Below, piece after piece: positions 7,865-16,991 of a stretch of DNA of 64,000 bases. The position numbers and the translations under genes were made by a program. The stretch lies in NCBI GenBank assembly GCA_028683385.1, contig JAQUIJ010000001.1:248001-312000 (forward strand), read 5' to 3'. Origin of the DNA: Prolixibacteraceae bacterium (GTDB lineage Bacteria; Bacteroidota; Bacteroidia; Bacteroidales; Prolixibacteraceae). Position 1 is the stretch's first letter. The number at the start of each line of letters is the position of its first letter. The notes under the pieces were generated by a model. The model saw nothing but the letters and a program-made list of their open reading frames with translations. It made no database searches and was not told where the DNA came from.

Positions 7865-8437
7865 ATGCTTAAAGACCTTATTTTGAAGAACCGCAGTTAC
7901 CGCCGTTTTTACCAGTCCGAAAAGATCTCGCAGAATCAGCTTCGTGAATGGATCGATCTGGCACGCAATTCGGCCTCGGCCCGCAACGCCCAATCAATGA
8001 AATACATCTTGAGTACTGAGGAACCGCTCAATGCCAAAATCTTCGAACAACTCGCATGGGCTGGCTACCTCACGACCTGGAAAGGCCCCGAGGAAGGTGA
8101 ACGACCTTCGGCTTATATCGTATTGTTGCACGATACACTACTTTCAGGAAATTACTTTTGCGACGATGGAATTGCTATGCAAAGCATCCTGCTTGGAGCT
8201 ACCGAAGCTGGGTTTGGGGGTTGCATCATCCATTCGGTCAATCGCAATAAGCTTCGCGAAATTCTGAAACTTACAGAGCAATACGAAATTCTGTATGTTT
8301 TGGCTCTTGGGAAGCCTAAGGAAACTGTCGTTCTGGAAGAACTGAAAGGTGACGACATTAAATACTGGCGCGACGAAAATCAGGTTCACCATGTACCCAA
8401 ACGGACGCTTGACGAAATCATTTTGGATGCGCAGTAA
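7865..8437 (+). CDS. Nitroreductase family protein
   Basis: A 190-residue FMN-dependent nitroreductase-fold protein. The start LILKNRSYRRF is the family's FMN-phosphate-binding RSxR segment, and the region SARNAQSMKY also fits FMN binding. The later ILLGATEAGFGGCIIHSVNR motif is typical. Members reduce quinones, flavins or nitro compounds with NAD(P)H. It lies 45 bp after the second acetyltransferase on the same strand, is the likely last gene of the MocR operon, and ends 6 bp before the convergent reductase gene on the other strand. Confidence 0.82.
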   Translation: MLKDLILKNRSYRRFYQSEKISQNQLREWIDLARNSASARNAQSMKYILSTEEPLNAKIFEQLAWAGYLTTWKGPEEGERPSAYIVLLHDTLLSGNYFCDDGIAMQSILLGATEAGFGGCIIHSVNRNKLREILKLTEQYEILYVLALGKPKETVVLEELKGDDIKYWRDENQVHHVPKRTLDEIILDAQ

Positions 8438-8443
8438 AAAGCA

Positions 8444-9046
8444 CTAAATTTTGTTTGTCGGAAAATATTTGTCGATCATGGTTTCTACCTCGTTCAGCCA
8501 AATGATTCGTTGGACTAAATCGCTGGCTACAACAATCCTAAACATACGCCTGTCGAATTGTTTTACACCGCACAGATCGAAAATACAATTTCTCCAAATT
8601 GTGTCAAGAGGGTCTTTAAATATATTGTTTTCCCTGACTTCGCTTGTATTTGAAGTATTAAATACTAATCCAATATTTGCTTTAAGCAATCCGATGGGAG
8701 TACCCTCGCCATTATCTCCGGCTTCAAATCCGTAGGCAATACCAGGTCGAATAACCCGATCAATCCAACCTTTTAGTATTGCAGGTGGCTGTCCCCACCA
8801 GTTCGGATGAATTATTACAATACCGTCGCTACTGATCAAATCATCACAATGACTTTTGATTGTTTCATCAACCTTTCCATCTCTCGGTATTTCGACAGTA
8901 TCAATTATTGGATTAAATCCTTCCTCGTATAAATCATGAAATACAACTGAATGCCCATTTTCAACCAATTGATGTCTGCAAGTATCTGCAATTGCATGGT
9001 TAAAGCTATTTTTGTCGGGATGCCCAAGGATAACAAGTACTTTCAT
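8444..9046 (-). CDS. Flavodoxin-fold NAD(P)H oxidoreductase (quinone reductase/MdaB-like)
   Basis: A flavodoxin-like fold beginning MKVLVILGHPDKNSFNHAI, with the later GIVIIHPNWWGQPPAILKGW segment typical of NAD(P)H:quinone reductases that protect against quinones or azo compounds. The frame is open to 9067, but that start would overlap the upstream esterase gene; the ATG at 9046 gives the standard family start. The gene is 7 bp behind the PUL1 esterase and so may be read through with that locus, although its function is not obviously glycan-related. Confidence 0.82.
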   Translation of the reverse strand: MKVLVILGHPDKNSFNHAIADTCRHQLVENGHSVVFHDLYEEGFNPIIDTVEIPRDGKVDETIKSHCDDLISSDGIVIIHPNWWGQPPAILKGWIDRVIRPGIAYGFEAGDNGEGTPIGLLKANIGLVFNTSNTSEVRENNIFKDPLDTIWRNCIFDLCGVKQFDRRMFRIVVASDLVQRIIWLNEVETMIDKYFPTNKI

Positions 9047-9053
9047 TATGTGA

Positions 9054-9875
9054 TTATTTAGTTCCACTAAAATAATTACTCATAAACAGCATTTGAAATT
9101 TGACCGCATTTGTCCAGTATGGCCAGGTATGACCGCCGGGACGCGTAATGTAGTCGTGTGGAATGTTGCGGTACAACAGTTGCTGATGTAGGTTTTTATT
9201 CACTTTGTAGAAAAAGTCTTCCGTACCACAATCAATGATAATTGCCAGCGAGTTTGGGGTCAGTAAATTTAGCAAATTAATTACAGTATTTTTCTCCCAA
9301 CGCTCGGGCTGTTCGGCATAAGTTCCCAATCGTTTGGCCATGTCCCAGTTGTTCGGAAACGGACGAATATCAACACCACCGCTCATGCTTCCGGCAGCGC
9401 CAAATACATCCTGATGCCGGAAAGCGAGATACAATGCTCCATGCCCTCCCATGCTAAGCCCGGTAATTGCACGGCCTTTCCGGTCTTTAATGGTTTTGTA
9501 CTTTGAGTCAATGGATTTTACTAACTCGGAGGAGACAAACGTTTCGTATTTCGAGGTCGGATCAACCGGGCTGTCCCAGTACCAACTGCTATAACCTCCA
9601 TCAGGGCAAACAACAATCAGATTAAACTGATCGGCAGCTTTCTCAAAGCCTTTGGCTTTATTGATCCAATCGAGATGGTTTCCGCTGTATCCATGCAGCA
9701 AATACACAACCGGTAACTCCTTGGCAGAAGCATAATTATCAGGAGTAACTATCACTGTCTTAATATTTTTCTGCATCGAGGAACTGTAAACCTGAATGGT
9801 GTCGACAATCGCGGCCCGAGCCGGAATCCACGCCCAAACACAAAACAAAAGAGCAATTATTCGTTTCATTTTCAA
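9054..9875 (-). CDS. Secreted esterase (CE1/esterase D-like), PUL1
   Basis: A Sec signal peptide (about residues 1-21) is followed by an alpha/beta hydrolase: YLLHGYSGN oxyanion region, nucleophile elbow GLSMGG with Ser141, acid in CGTEDFF and His in PGGHTWPYW. This order matches CE1/tributyrin-type esterases, which remove acetyl or feruloyl groups from glycans. It lies 25 bp after the GH105 gene, so de-esterification of the same polysaccharide is likely. The acyl group cannot be predicted. Confidence 0.82.
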   Translation of the reverse strand: MKMKRIIALLFCVWAWIPARAAIVDTIQVYSSSMQKNIKTVIVTPDNYASAKELPVVYLLHGYSGNHLDWINKAKGFEKAADQFNLIVVCPDGGYSSWYWDSPVDPTSKYETFVSSELVKSIDSKYKTIKDRKGRAITGLSMGGHGALYLAFRHQDVFGAAGSMSGGVDIRPFPNNWDMAKRLGTYAEQPERWEKNTVINLLNLLTPNSLAIIIDCGTEDFFYKVNKNLHQQLLYRNIPHDYITRPGGHTWPYWTNAVKFQMLFMSNYFSGTK

Positions 9876-9900
9876 GGATTATATGGTATTTATTCAAAAT

Positions 9901-11283
9901 TTATTTCGCCTCGAAGATAGCGCCATTCGTTTTTACTTCTTTTGAATAAAACTGAATGGCGCTGTCGTTCAGTTTTGGAAAATGTTTTTTCAATAACTCG
10001 ATCATTTCGGCTCCGGCCAACAGAACTGGCCCGTATCCATGAGCAGCAAAAACGTTAATTGGACGATAATAGTAAAAAGCCGGGTCGAATCCCATTCCGG
10101 TGCCCACACAAGTACCTTCAACCTGTCCTTTTTCAGTCACTTTCGATGCAACGGCATTCCAGGCCAAACAAACCATCGGGCCATAAACCTGTTCGTCGAT
10201 ATAGCCCCGATTGATGGCGCGGGCAATGGCGTATGTGTAAATTGCAGTAGCCGAAGTTTCGAGGTACGAATCGTTTTTGTCGATGAGCTGATGCCAGAAG
10301 CCAAATGGAGACTGGTAATTGGCTAAACCGCGAACGTGCCGTTTCAGCAAATCGAGGACCTGATCGCGACCGGCATAATCGGCTGGCAAAACCTCAAGCA
10401 ATTCAACCATGGTCATTATACCCCATCCGTTGGCACGTGCCCAGTGAAACTGCGGATGTTCGGGCATTTCCTGAATCCAGCCGTGCATAAATAAACCTTT
10501 GTCGTAATTGAACATGCGTTTCGAGAATTGCAGTACTTGTTTCACAGCATCGTCGTAATATTTGGTTTGGCCGGTGTACTTGCCCATTTGAGCCAATGCC
10601 GGAACACTCATAAACAAATCGTCCAACCAAAGTGAATTGGGAAGCGGCCGGTTACGCGATAAAGTTCCGTCGTCGAAACGTTGCTGCTTATTACTGATGA
10701 AATCGATAAAATTATCGATCATTGGATTAAGATCCGCACCGACTTTAGCTTGTTCGGCCTTAATCATTGCAGCACACATGGCACCTGCATCGTCGAGCGC
10801 GTGAGGATGGTTTACTGAATACATAGCATCTCTGCCCTCCGGACTTTGCTGTTCCAATTTCAGGAATGAAGGGCGAATATTGGCTAGAAATTTCAGGCGT
10901 TTGAATGTGTAATCAGCATATTTCTGATCTCCGGTTGCATCCGAAGCGAGCAACATTCCGGCATAGGTAACACCCCATTCGTAACTGATTAACCTGAAAT
11001 CGCCTTGCTTAAATTTGGTTTGTGCGTTTACTTTCGTAAAGTCCGACAATTCAGCTCCTGAACCATCTATCAATTGGGCTGGTGTTGTAGCCTCGAGGTA
11101 GTTGTAAACACGATCGAGTACCTTCGTAATTTCTACAGCAGTTGGAACGTTGTAAGGGGTTACATAATCGGGCTGCATTAAATGTAACGGCGTAGTCGCA
11201 TCGTTTTGCGGTTTTGCAAGTTGGTTCTGCGAAAATGCAAAAACCGGGAACAGCACGAGAGCTGCAAGAATATTCCTGATCAT
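9901..11283 (-). CDS. GH105-like unsaturated uronyl/rhamnogalacturonyl hydrolase, PUL1
   Basis: Signal peptide MIRNILAALVLFPVFAFSQ, then an (alpha/alpha)6 barrel of the YteR/YesR (Glyco_hydro_88/GH105) type: WLDDLFMSVPALAQMGKYTG, HWARANGWGIMTMVELL and AAHGYGPVLLAGAEM are characteristic. GH105 enzymes remove delta-4,5-unsaturated galacturonic or glucuronic acid left by polysaccharide lyases, so PUL1 probably handles a pectin- or ulvan-like uronic glycan, with a lyase encoded elsewhere. The 460-residue length is usual. A hairpin terminator candidate separates it from susD upstream, so its expression may be lower than susCD. Confidence 0.85.
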   Translation of the reverse strand: MIRNILAALVLFPVFAFSQNQLAKPQNDATTPLHLMQPDYVTPYNVPTAVEITKVLDRVYNYLEATTPAQLIDGSGAELSDFTKVNAQTKFKQGDFRLISYEWGVTYAGMLLASDATGDQKYADYTFKRLKFLANIRPSFLKLEQQSPEGRDAMYSVNHPHALDDAGAMCAAMIKAEQAKVGADLNPMIDNFIDFISNKQQRFDDGTLSRNRPLPNSLWLDDLFMSVPALAQMGKYTGQTKYYDDAVKQVLQFSKRMFNYDKGLFMHGWIQEMPEHPQFHWARANGWGIMTMVELLEVLPADYAGRDQVLDLLKRHVRGLANYQSPFGFWHQLIDKNDSYLETSATAIYTYAIARAINRGYIDEQVYGPMVCLAWNAVASKVTEKGQVEGTCVGTGMGFDPAFYYYRPINVFAAHGYGPVLLAGAEMIELLKKHFPKLNDSAIQFYSKEVKTNGAIFEAK

Positions 11284-11362
11284 AGTTATTTGGGTCTTGT
11301 TTAGTTAATTATTGACAAACCTAAGAATAAAGGATTAATTTTCTGAAGAGTAAAGTGTAAAA

Positions 11363-11397
11363 AAAAATATGGAGGCAAAATGAGCCTCCATATTTTT
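11363..11397 (-). terminator. Bidirectional hairpin between susD and GH105
   Basis: AAAAATATGGAGGC at 11363-11376 pairs perfectly with GCCTCCATATTTTT at 11384-11397 around a 7-nt loop, with A/T runs on both sides. It lies just after the susD stop and may partly end the susCD transcript. Confidence 0.75.
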
Positions 11398-11417
11398 AAT
11401 TCTAATTATCCGGAATA

Positions 11418-13394
11418 TTAATATCCTGGATTTTGCATAGCCGTTTTTTCATCCGCAGTTAGAGGATGTCCATCTTTATAGATTCCATCAAGGAATGTTT
11501 GCGGAATCGGTCTAAGATTGTGATAATCCTGAATGTTTGCTTTGGCTTCTTTATTGTAAACTCTAACTCTTGGAACCAATGTTTTAGTTCGGCTTAGATC
11601 TTCCCAACGTAGCCATTCACCACAAAGTTCCCTGGTACGCTCATCCAATATCAGACACAACATTTTGTCATATTCACTTGAATACCCCAATTTGGCAATT
11701 ACTGCTTCATCTTCTACCGGCAAGGCTGATGTGCTTGCAATAGTCAAATCGGTAGCCGCTGTTGTTACCGGAATGTTATTAGACTCATAATATGAATTTT
11801 CAGTCATAAAAGAATTGTCTTTCAGAGGTTGAACAAATGTAGAAGTAGGATAAGACGCAGCACCATCAGTATAGTATGAGCGGTCTTCACCATCTTTATA
11901 AGTGGCGCGGTTACGAACTGCATTAATGTAAGGTAAAGCATCTGCATAAGAACCTGCACCTGCTTTGGCTAAACGTATTTTTGCTTCAGCAGCCATTAGG
12001 TAGGTCTCGGCAGAACGTGCTAAAATTTCGTCGCGCATACCTCTGTTGTCATTGATCGCAGTCCTGTCAGATTCAAAATGCTTGGATAACGATGGGAACC
12101 TTGGGTTTGCCTCTAATCCCAGACCGTCTGTAGCATGTGCTACATATACTTGTGGAATTGTTTTATTGGTCTTACTGTATAAAATATTAGGATCATTATT
12201 ATTAATTGTTTTGGCGAAACGAGTATCGTTAGCTGAGTTAATAATATACAGAATTCCCAGATCTACTCCTGCAGTATATGTAATACCACCAGAAACACCA
12301 CCGGCGTTTACCCTATGTTTTGTCCTGAATACTTTCCAGAATCGGGAATCATTGACATGGTTAAACACATCATAAGTGAAATAAGTAGGTGCCAAGCGGC
12401 TGTATGGGCGCATCCCGGTAAGATCACGTTTCATCATTGGCAGGTCATCATAACGAGCTGTAAAGAATATATGACTATTGTTATTGGTTTCAAGTACGGA
12501 TTCACGACTGAATGAGGCTGATAAAATTAACTCTGGCAATGATTCATTTGCTCCATCCGGCTTAGTATAATCCCAAAGCGCCTGATAATTATTAGCGAGC
12601 GGGTGATTCGCAATCACTTCATCAGATAAACTCACAACTTTTTGCAGGTCAGCGGTCTTTGTATCCGAGTTCCACGAGTCATTAATTTCACTGGCACGTG
12701 TTAAATAGGCTTTTGCCAGAAAATGGGCAGCTGCATCCTTACTTATTCTGTTAGGACCTTGTCCTGAATTGGCCAACAAGTTATAGGCCTGGGTAAAATC
12801 ATCGATTACCTGTGTCAGCACTTCTTTTGCTGTTGCACGTGTAAACTCTAATTCAACGGTAGTACTTGGAACCAATTTTAAAGGAACGCCACCATATTGT
12901 CGAACTAATTTTAAGTAACTAAAGGCACGCAGAAAATATCCTTCGCCAAGTGCAGTCTTTTTGATAGCATCTTTTGTAGATTCAATATTGGTTGCCGATT
13001 CTATTAACTGATTGGCCAGTCCAATACCAATATAGGCATTATCCCAGGGTTCTTGTGCTGTAGTTCTGATAGTAGTAATAATGGAATTAAACCGGCTGTC
13101 ATAATTATTCCATTGACTATTGGTATCGTCACCACCAACATGAAACTCATCAGTCCCATAATTCGTGGTTCCAAATTGATATTCTGAAGCAAATGGAGAT
13201 GCAAAAATCTTATAATAAGCCCCAACAGCTAATTGCTGAATACCCTCTTCGGTATTGTAATATGAAAAGTCCCTTTCTGTTTCCAAAACTTCATTAAGAA
13301 AGCTATTCCTATTACAAGAAGTTGCACCAACTATCAGTGCAATAAGCGCTAACAGACGTGTATATGTTTTTATATGTTTTTTCATAAATTTCAT
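11418..13394 (-). CDS. SusD/RagB family outer-membrane glycan-binding lipoprotein, PUL1
   Basis: A lipoprotein signal ends in the lipobox ATSC (Cys27 from the first Met; a second Met at residue 4, coordinate 13385, is an equally good start). The TPR-rich SusD fold is clear: early AYYKIFAS and EPWDNAYIGIGLANQLI, then ALGEGYFLRAFSYLKLVRQYGGVPL, and the C-terminal ILDERTRELCGEWLRWEDL. SusD proteins cap the SusC pore and deliver oligosaccharides to it. It begins 20 bp after susC. At 658 residues it is on the long side. Confidence 0.93.
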   Translation of the reverse strand: MKFMKKHIKTYTRLLALIALIVGATSCNRNSFLNEVLETERDFSYYNTEEGIQQLAVGAYYKIFASPFASEYQFGTTNYGTDEFHVGGDDTNSQWNNYDSRFNSIITTIRTTAQEPWDNAYIGIGLANQLIESATNIESTKDAIKKTALGEGYFLRAFSYLKLVRQYGGVPLKLVPSTTVELEFTRATAKEVLTQVIDDFTQAYNLLANSGQGPNRISKDAAAHFLAKAYLTRASEINDSWNSDTKTADLQKVVSLSDEVIANHPLANNYQALWDYTKPDGANESLPELILSASFSRESVLETNNNSHIFFTARYDDLPMMKRDLTGMRPYSRLAPTYFTYDVFNHVNDSRFWKVFRTKHRVNAGGVSGGITYTAGVDLGILYIINSANDTRFAKTINNNDPNILYSKTNKTIPQVYVAHATDGLGLEANPRFPSLSKHFESDRTAINDNRGMRDEILARSAETYLMAAEAKIRLAKAGAGSYADALPYINAVRNRATYKDGEDRSYYTDGAASYPTSTFVQPLKDNSFMTENSYYESNNIPVTTAATDLTIASTSALPVEDEAVIAKLGYSSEYDKMLCLILDERTRELCGEWLRWEDLSRTKTLVPRVRVYNKEAKANIQDYHNLRPIPQTFLDGIYKDGHPLTADEKTAMQNPGY

Positions 13395-13414
13395 TTTTTT
13401 GAATTTAACATTTA

Positions 13415-16400
13415 TTAGAATTGTACACTAAGACCCATTACAAAACCTCTGTTCGAAGCATGATAGCTTAGATCTGTATCAATCCACGAAACTTTGTTGA
13501 AAACAAAACCAGGGTTAGATGCCTGAACATAAAACCGTAATTTGGAAACTCCAAGTTTGCTGGTAACTTGATCAGGTAAATTATAACCCAAAGAAATATT
13601 TCGAATCTTTAAAAAAGCGCTTTGTTTATAACCCAGTGATCCATAATACTGATCACCATATCCGGCTGAATAGATTGGTTTTTGATATTCAGAGTTCGTA
13701 TTCTTATCAGTCCAATAATTCACAGCTCTTTGTTGATATCGTCCAACCAAGCCCTCACCTCCAGCATCGTAGTAATATCCCATACGGCCGTATAAAAATA
13801 CGGATAACTCAAAGCTCTTGTAGTTAAATGTATTTGTTAAGCCCAAAATATATTTTGGAATTTTACTGCCAATGATAACCCGGTCGTTGTTTGCATCAAT
13901 CTTATAATCACCATTTTGATCCACCGGTCTCACATTTCCTGCTTTAAAAGTATGGCCATTGGCATTGAATTTGGCCATTTCCGAAGCATCAGATTCCTGC
14001 CAGATTCCGGCAGCTTCGTAGCCATAAATTACACTTTGAGACTTGCCAATAAACCAAGTGTTATTCAAATCGTCCTCTTTACCGTTAGCTAAAGAAACAA
14101 TTTTATTATCCTGATATGAAGCATTTAAACTTGTTGACCATTCAAAGTCATGGGTTTTTATATTTACTGAATTTAAAGTCAAATCAACACCTTGCGATTT
14201 AGTTTCTCCAATGTTGGCATATGAATCGGCAAAACCGGTAACCGAAGGAATTGATTTTTTAAGCAATAAATCGGTGGTATGGGAAGTGTAACCATCTAAA
14301 CTTCCGTAAATTCTTGATTTTAAGATAGAGTAATCAATCCCGACATTGTACTGCGTGGTTCTTTCCCATCCCAAATCCTGATTGGCTAGCGTTGAAACAT
14401 TCATTTGACCAGCAGTGGAGGTGCTTCCAAATGGATAATACAATGCATCTAACTTTCCTTTAGTAGAATAAGGATCAATGGCCGCATTACCGGTAATCCC
14501 AACCCCTAGACGTAATTTTAATTGATTTACCCAGTTTACATTGGCCATAAAACTTTCCTGATCCATGCGCCATCCGAGTGCAGCACTTGGGAAAAATGAC
14601 CATTTATGACCAGCGGCTAATTGAGATGCCCCGTCATAACGTCCTGAAACAGTAACCAGATATTTATTAGAGAAACTATAATTTAAACGCGCCATATATG
14701 ACAATAACGCCTGTTTTGTAATTCCGGAACTCCAGCTTTTAAGCGAACTAACAGCGCCCATAGCATTCCATTTTTGGCTTGAAAATGGCACATTATCTGC
14801 TGTCATTAAACTAGATTCTGTTTCGAATTGCGTTTGACTCTGAAGTAAAGTCAAACCAAAATTATGTTTTTCAATGGTCCTGTCATAATACAGCAAGTTG
14901 TCAAGCGTATAAGATACACGTTGCCTTTTTTCTAATGAAGCATATGAGGAACCGCTTCTGATTACAGATTTGCCATCGGTATAAATACCATCACGCCAAG
15001 TTTCGATATCCGGGCCAAAATTGGTGCGGAATTTTAATCCTTTCAGTACAGGTATTAAGCTACCCAAATCCAGTTGGCTATACAAACTTGCAAAAGCACG
15101 CAAGGAAACACGTTGATCCTGTGAATATTTATCTTCATCAATAATTGTCTTGATGGCAATATCGCCCCCGGGATAATCTATCCGGTTGCCATCAGCATCA
15201 TACGGCTGTGTATAGGTAAAAATACCATAGGCACTTTGGTACAATCCTGTTTGAGCAGACACTCCAACATTACCTGAAGTAGATTGTCCGTATTCCTGAA
15301 TACTATAGGAACTGTTCAGGTTTCCACCAAATGAGAACCATTTTAAAGGTGTAATATCTACGCTTACATTGGCATTATAACGTTTATAGCCTTGTCCCTT
15401 TACAACCCCCTTACTATCGGTATATCCAAAAGAGCCATAAGCTTTCATTTTGTCAGTACCGCCACTTGCACTCAACGTATTTTGTGTGGTAACACCCGTG
15501 CGGGTTACATAATCAGTCCAATTTGTAGTGGTTAATTGCGATCCATCCCAGGTACCACTTGCCCAGCCTTTGAGTATATTGTTCCAGGCAGTGTTATCAC
15601 CAGTAAAAATTTTAGCATCATTTGCCTGTGTAGGTTGATCACCTCTGGCATAAGTGGTTGGATATGCATAGTATTCTGCCCAACGACGATATTCAACATA
15701 GTCGCCAGCGCTAAACAAAGGCGAAAATTCATGTATCTTCTCAGTAGCCACTGAAGTATCAAAATTCAGGGTAAATTTTCCGGCTTTCCCTTTTTTGGTG
15801 GTAATAAGAACAACACCATTGGTTCCTCGCGAACCATAAATGGCTGTGGCCGATGCATCTTTTAAAATATCAATAGACTCAATGTCGTTAGGGTTTAGAT
15901 TATCAATACCGCCAAGTACAACTTTGTTTGATGAAACGCCGGCGGCTTCAACAGTCCCGGTTACCAAAGGAATACCATCAACAACATAAAGCGGAGTATT
16001 TGAAGCAGTGAGCGAGCGTACACCACGAATAGTGATATCGCCAACTGTACCAGGACGTTCATTCGAAGTGATGTCAACACCGGCAGCCTTTCCTTGCATG
16101 GCCTGAATAGCATTGGATACCGGACGCGATTTGAGTTCTTCTGAACCCACCTTTACTGAAGCACCCGTAACATCCGATTTCTTCTGTACACCATAACCAA
16201 CGGCCACAACTTCTTCAATTCCAATTGTCTCATCTTCTAAAGAAACATTGATAGAAGTTTTACCTTCAACTGAAATTTCCTGCATTTTCATCCCAACAAA
16301 CGAAAATTGTAATATCCCTTTTTCAGGAATATTTGAAAGTGAAAATTTACCATCCATATCGGTAATAGTACCATTGGTTGTACCTTTTACAACAACAGAT

Positions 16401-16855
16401 ACTCCGGGAAGTGGACCTCCCGACTGATCGGTAACTTTACCCGACACCGACTTTGCTTTCTGATCTATACTTGAACCTGCCAACAAAGGCGACAAAACAA
16501 TTTGCCGATCTTTAACAAGAAAGTTAATGTTTTTATCTGCAAACAGCTGCGAAAGTACATCCTGAACTTTTTCATTTTTTGCTTCGATGCTTACAGTGCT
16601 GTTTACATCAATAAGGTCGTTGTTATAGAGGAAATAGAAATTGCTATTATCCTCAATCTCCCTCAAGACCTCTTTAATAGTCACATTCGACATCTTGAGG
16701 TTTATCAGCGTCTTTTGCGAATACGATTTAATAGCAAAAGCCTGAGTCATTAACAGAAGGCTTAGAATAACTGTTAGCTTCATAACAATTAGAATTTTTC
16801 TCCAAGAACGATGAATACCATCATCCCAAAGGAGGTGATTACATTTTTTTTTCAT
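13415..16855 (-). CDS. SusC/RagA TonB-dependent glycan transporter with STN signalling domain, PUL1
   Basis: The 1,146-residue protein has an extended N-terminus (MKKKCNHLL...) before the hydrophobic leader, an STN domain (about 50-120, NVTIKEVLREIEDNSNFYF), a carboxypeptidase-like domain (about 137-212, SGKVTDQSGGPLPGVSV), the TonB plug (VAVGYGVQKK, then PLYVVDGIP and DASATAIYGSRGTNGV) and a C-terminal barrel ending in QF. The STN domain contacts the FecR anti-sigma factor, so this is a transducer type, matching the fecI/fecR genes upstream. It imports oligosaccharides across the outer membrane by TonB energy. The start codon overlaps a plus-strand TAnnTTTG box (see the antisense RNA entry). 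Confidence 0.95.
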   Translation of the reverse strand: MKKKCNHLLWDDGIHRSWRKILIVMKLTVILSLLLMTQAFAIKSYSQKTLINLKMSNVTIKEVLREIEDNSNFYFLYNNDLIDVNSTVSIEAKNEKVQDVLSQLFADKNINFLVKDRQIVLSPLLAGSSIDQKAKSVSGKVTDQSGGPLPGVSVVVKGTTNGTITDMDGKFSLSNIPEKGILQFSFVGMKMQEISVEGKTSINVSLEDETIGIEEVVAVGYGVQKKSDVTGASVKVGSEELKSRPVSNAIQAMQGKAAGVDITSNERPGTVGDITIRGVRSLTASNTPLYVVDGIPLVTGTVEAAGVSSNKVVLGGIDNLNPNDIESIDILKDASATAIYGSRGTNGVVLITTKKGKAGKFTLNFDTSVATEKIHEFSPLFSAGDYVEYRRWAEYYAYPTTYARGDQPTQANDAKIFTGDNTAWNNILKGWASGTWDGSQLTTTNWTDYVTRTGVTTQNTLSASGGTDKMKAYGSFGYTDSKGVVKGQGYKRYNANVSVDITPLKWFSFGGNLNSSYSIQEYGQSTSGNVGVSAQTGLYQSAYGIFTYTQPYDADGNRIDYPGGDIAIKTIIDEDKYSQDQRVSLRAFASLYSQLDLGSLIPVLKGLKFRTNFGPDIETWRDGIYTDGKSVIRSGSSYASLEKRQRVSYTLDNLLYYDRTIEKHNFGLTLLQSQTQFETESSLMTADNVPFSSQKWNAMGAVSSLKSWSSGITKQALLSYMARLNYSFSNKYLVTVSGRYDGASQLAAGHKWSFFPSAALGWRMDQESFMANVNWVNQLKLRLGVGITGNAAIDPYSTKGKLDALYYPFGSTSTAGQMNVSTLANQDLGWERTTQYNVGIDYSILKSRIYGSLDGYTSHTTDLLLKKSIPSVTGFADSYANIGETKSQGVDLTLNSVNIKTHDFEWSTSLNASYQDNKIVSLANGKEDDLNNTWFIGKSQSVIYGYEAAGIWQESDASEMAKFNANGHTFKAGNVRPVDQNGDYKIDANNDRVIIGSKIPKYILGLTNTFNYKSFELSVFLYGRMGYYYDAGGEGLVGRYQQRAVNYWTDKNTNSEYQKPIYSAGYGDQYYGSLGYKQSAFLKIRNISLGYNLPDQVTSKLGVSKLRFYVQASNPGFVFNKVSWIDTDLSYHASNRGFVMGLSVQF

Positions 16856-16867
16856 ACGTTTGAATGA

Positions 16868-16952
16868 CTTTTTGATTTAATAAATTAAAAATTTAACCGT
16901 GTTCAGACGGTTATTAAACTTCAGGGCAGTTGGGGAACTGCCCTGATTTTTT
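16868..16952 (+). ncRNA. Candidate cis-antisense small RNA in the fecR-susC gap, PUL1
   Basis: On the plus strand TACGTTTG (16855-16862) fits the TAnnTTTG -7 box and overlaps the susC start codon. It is followed by hairpin TAACCGT/ACGGTTA (16894-16913) and a strong stem TCAGGGCAGTT/AACTGCCCTGA (16921-16946) with six T's, a plus-strand intrinsic terminator. On the minus strand the stem lacks a T-run, so it is not a terminator for fecR. Such an RNA of about 85 nt would be antisense to the susC leader, as described for Bacteroides PULs (DonS). No -33 TTG is seen. Start is estimated. Confidence 0.4.
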
Positions 16953-16991
16953 GAGACTATTTTCAAATCATAGGCTTCATTTTATTTTTTT

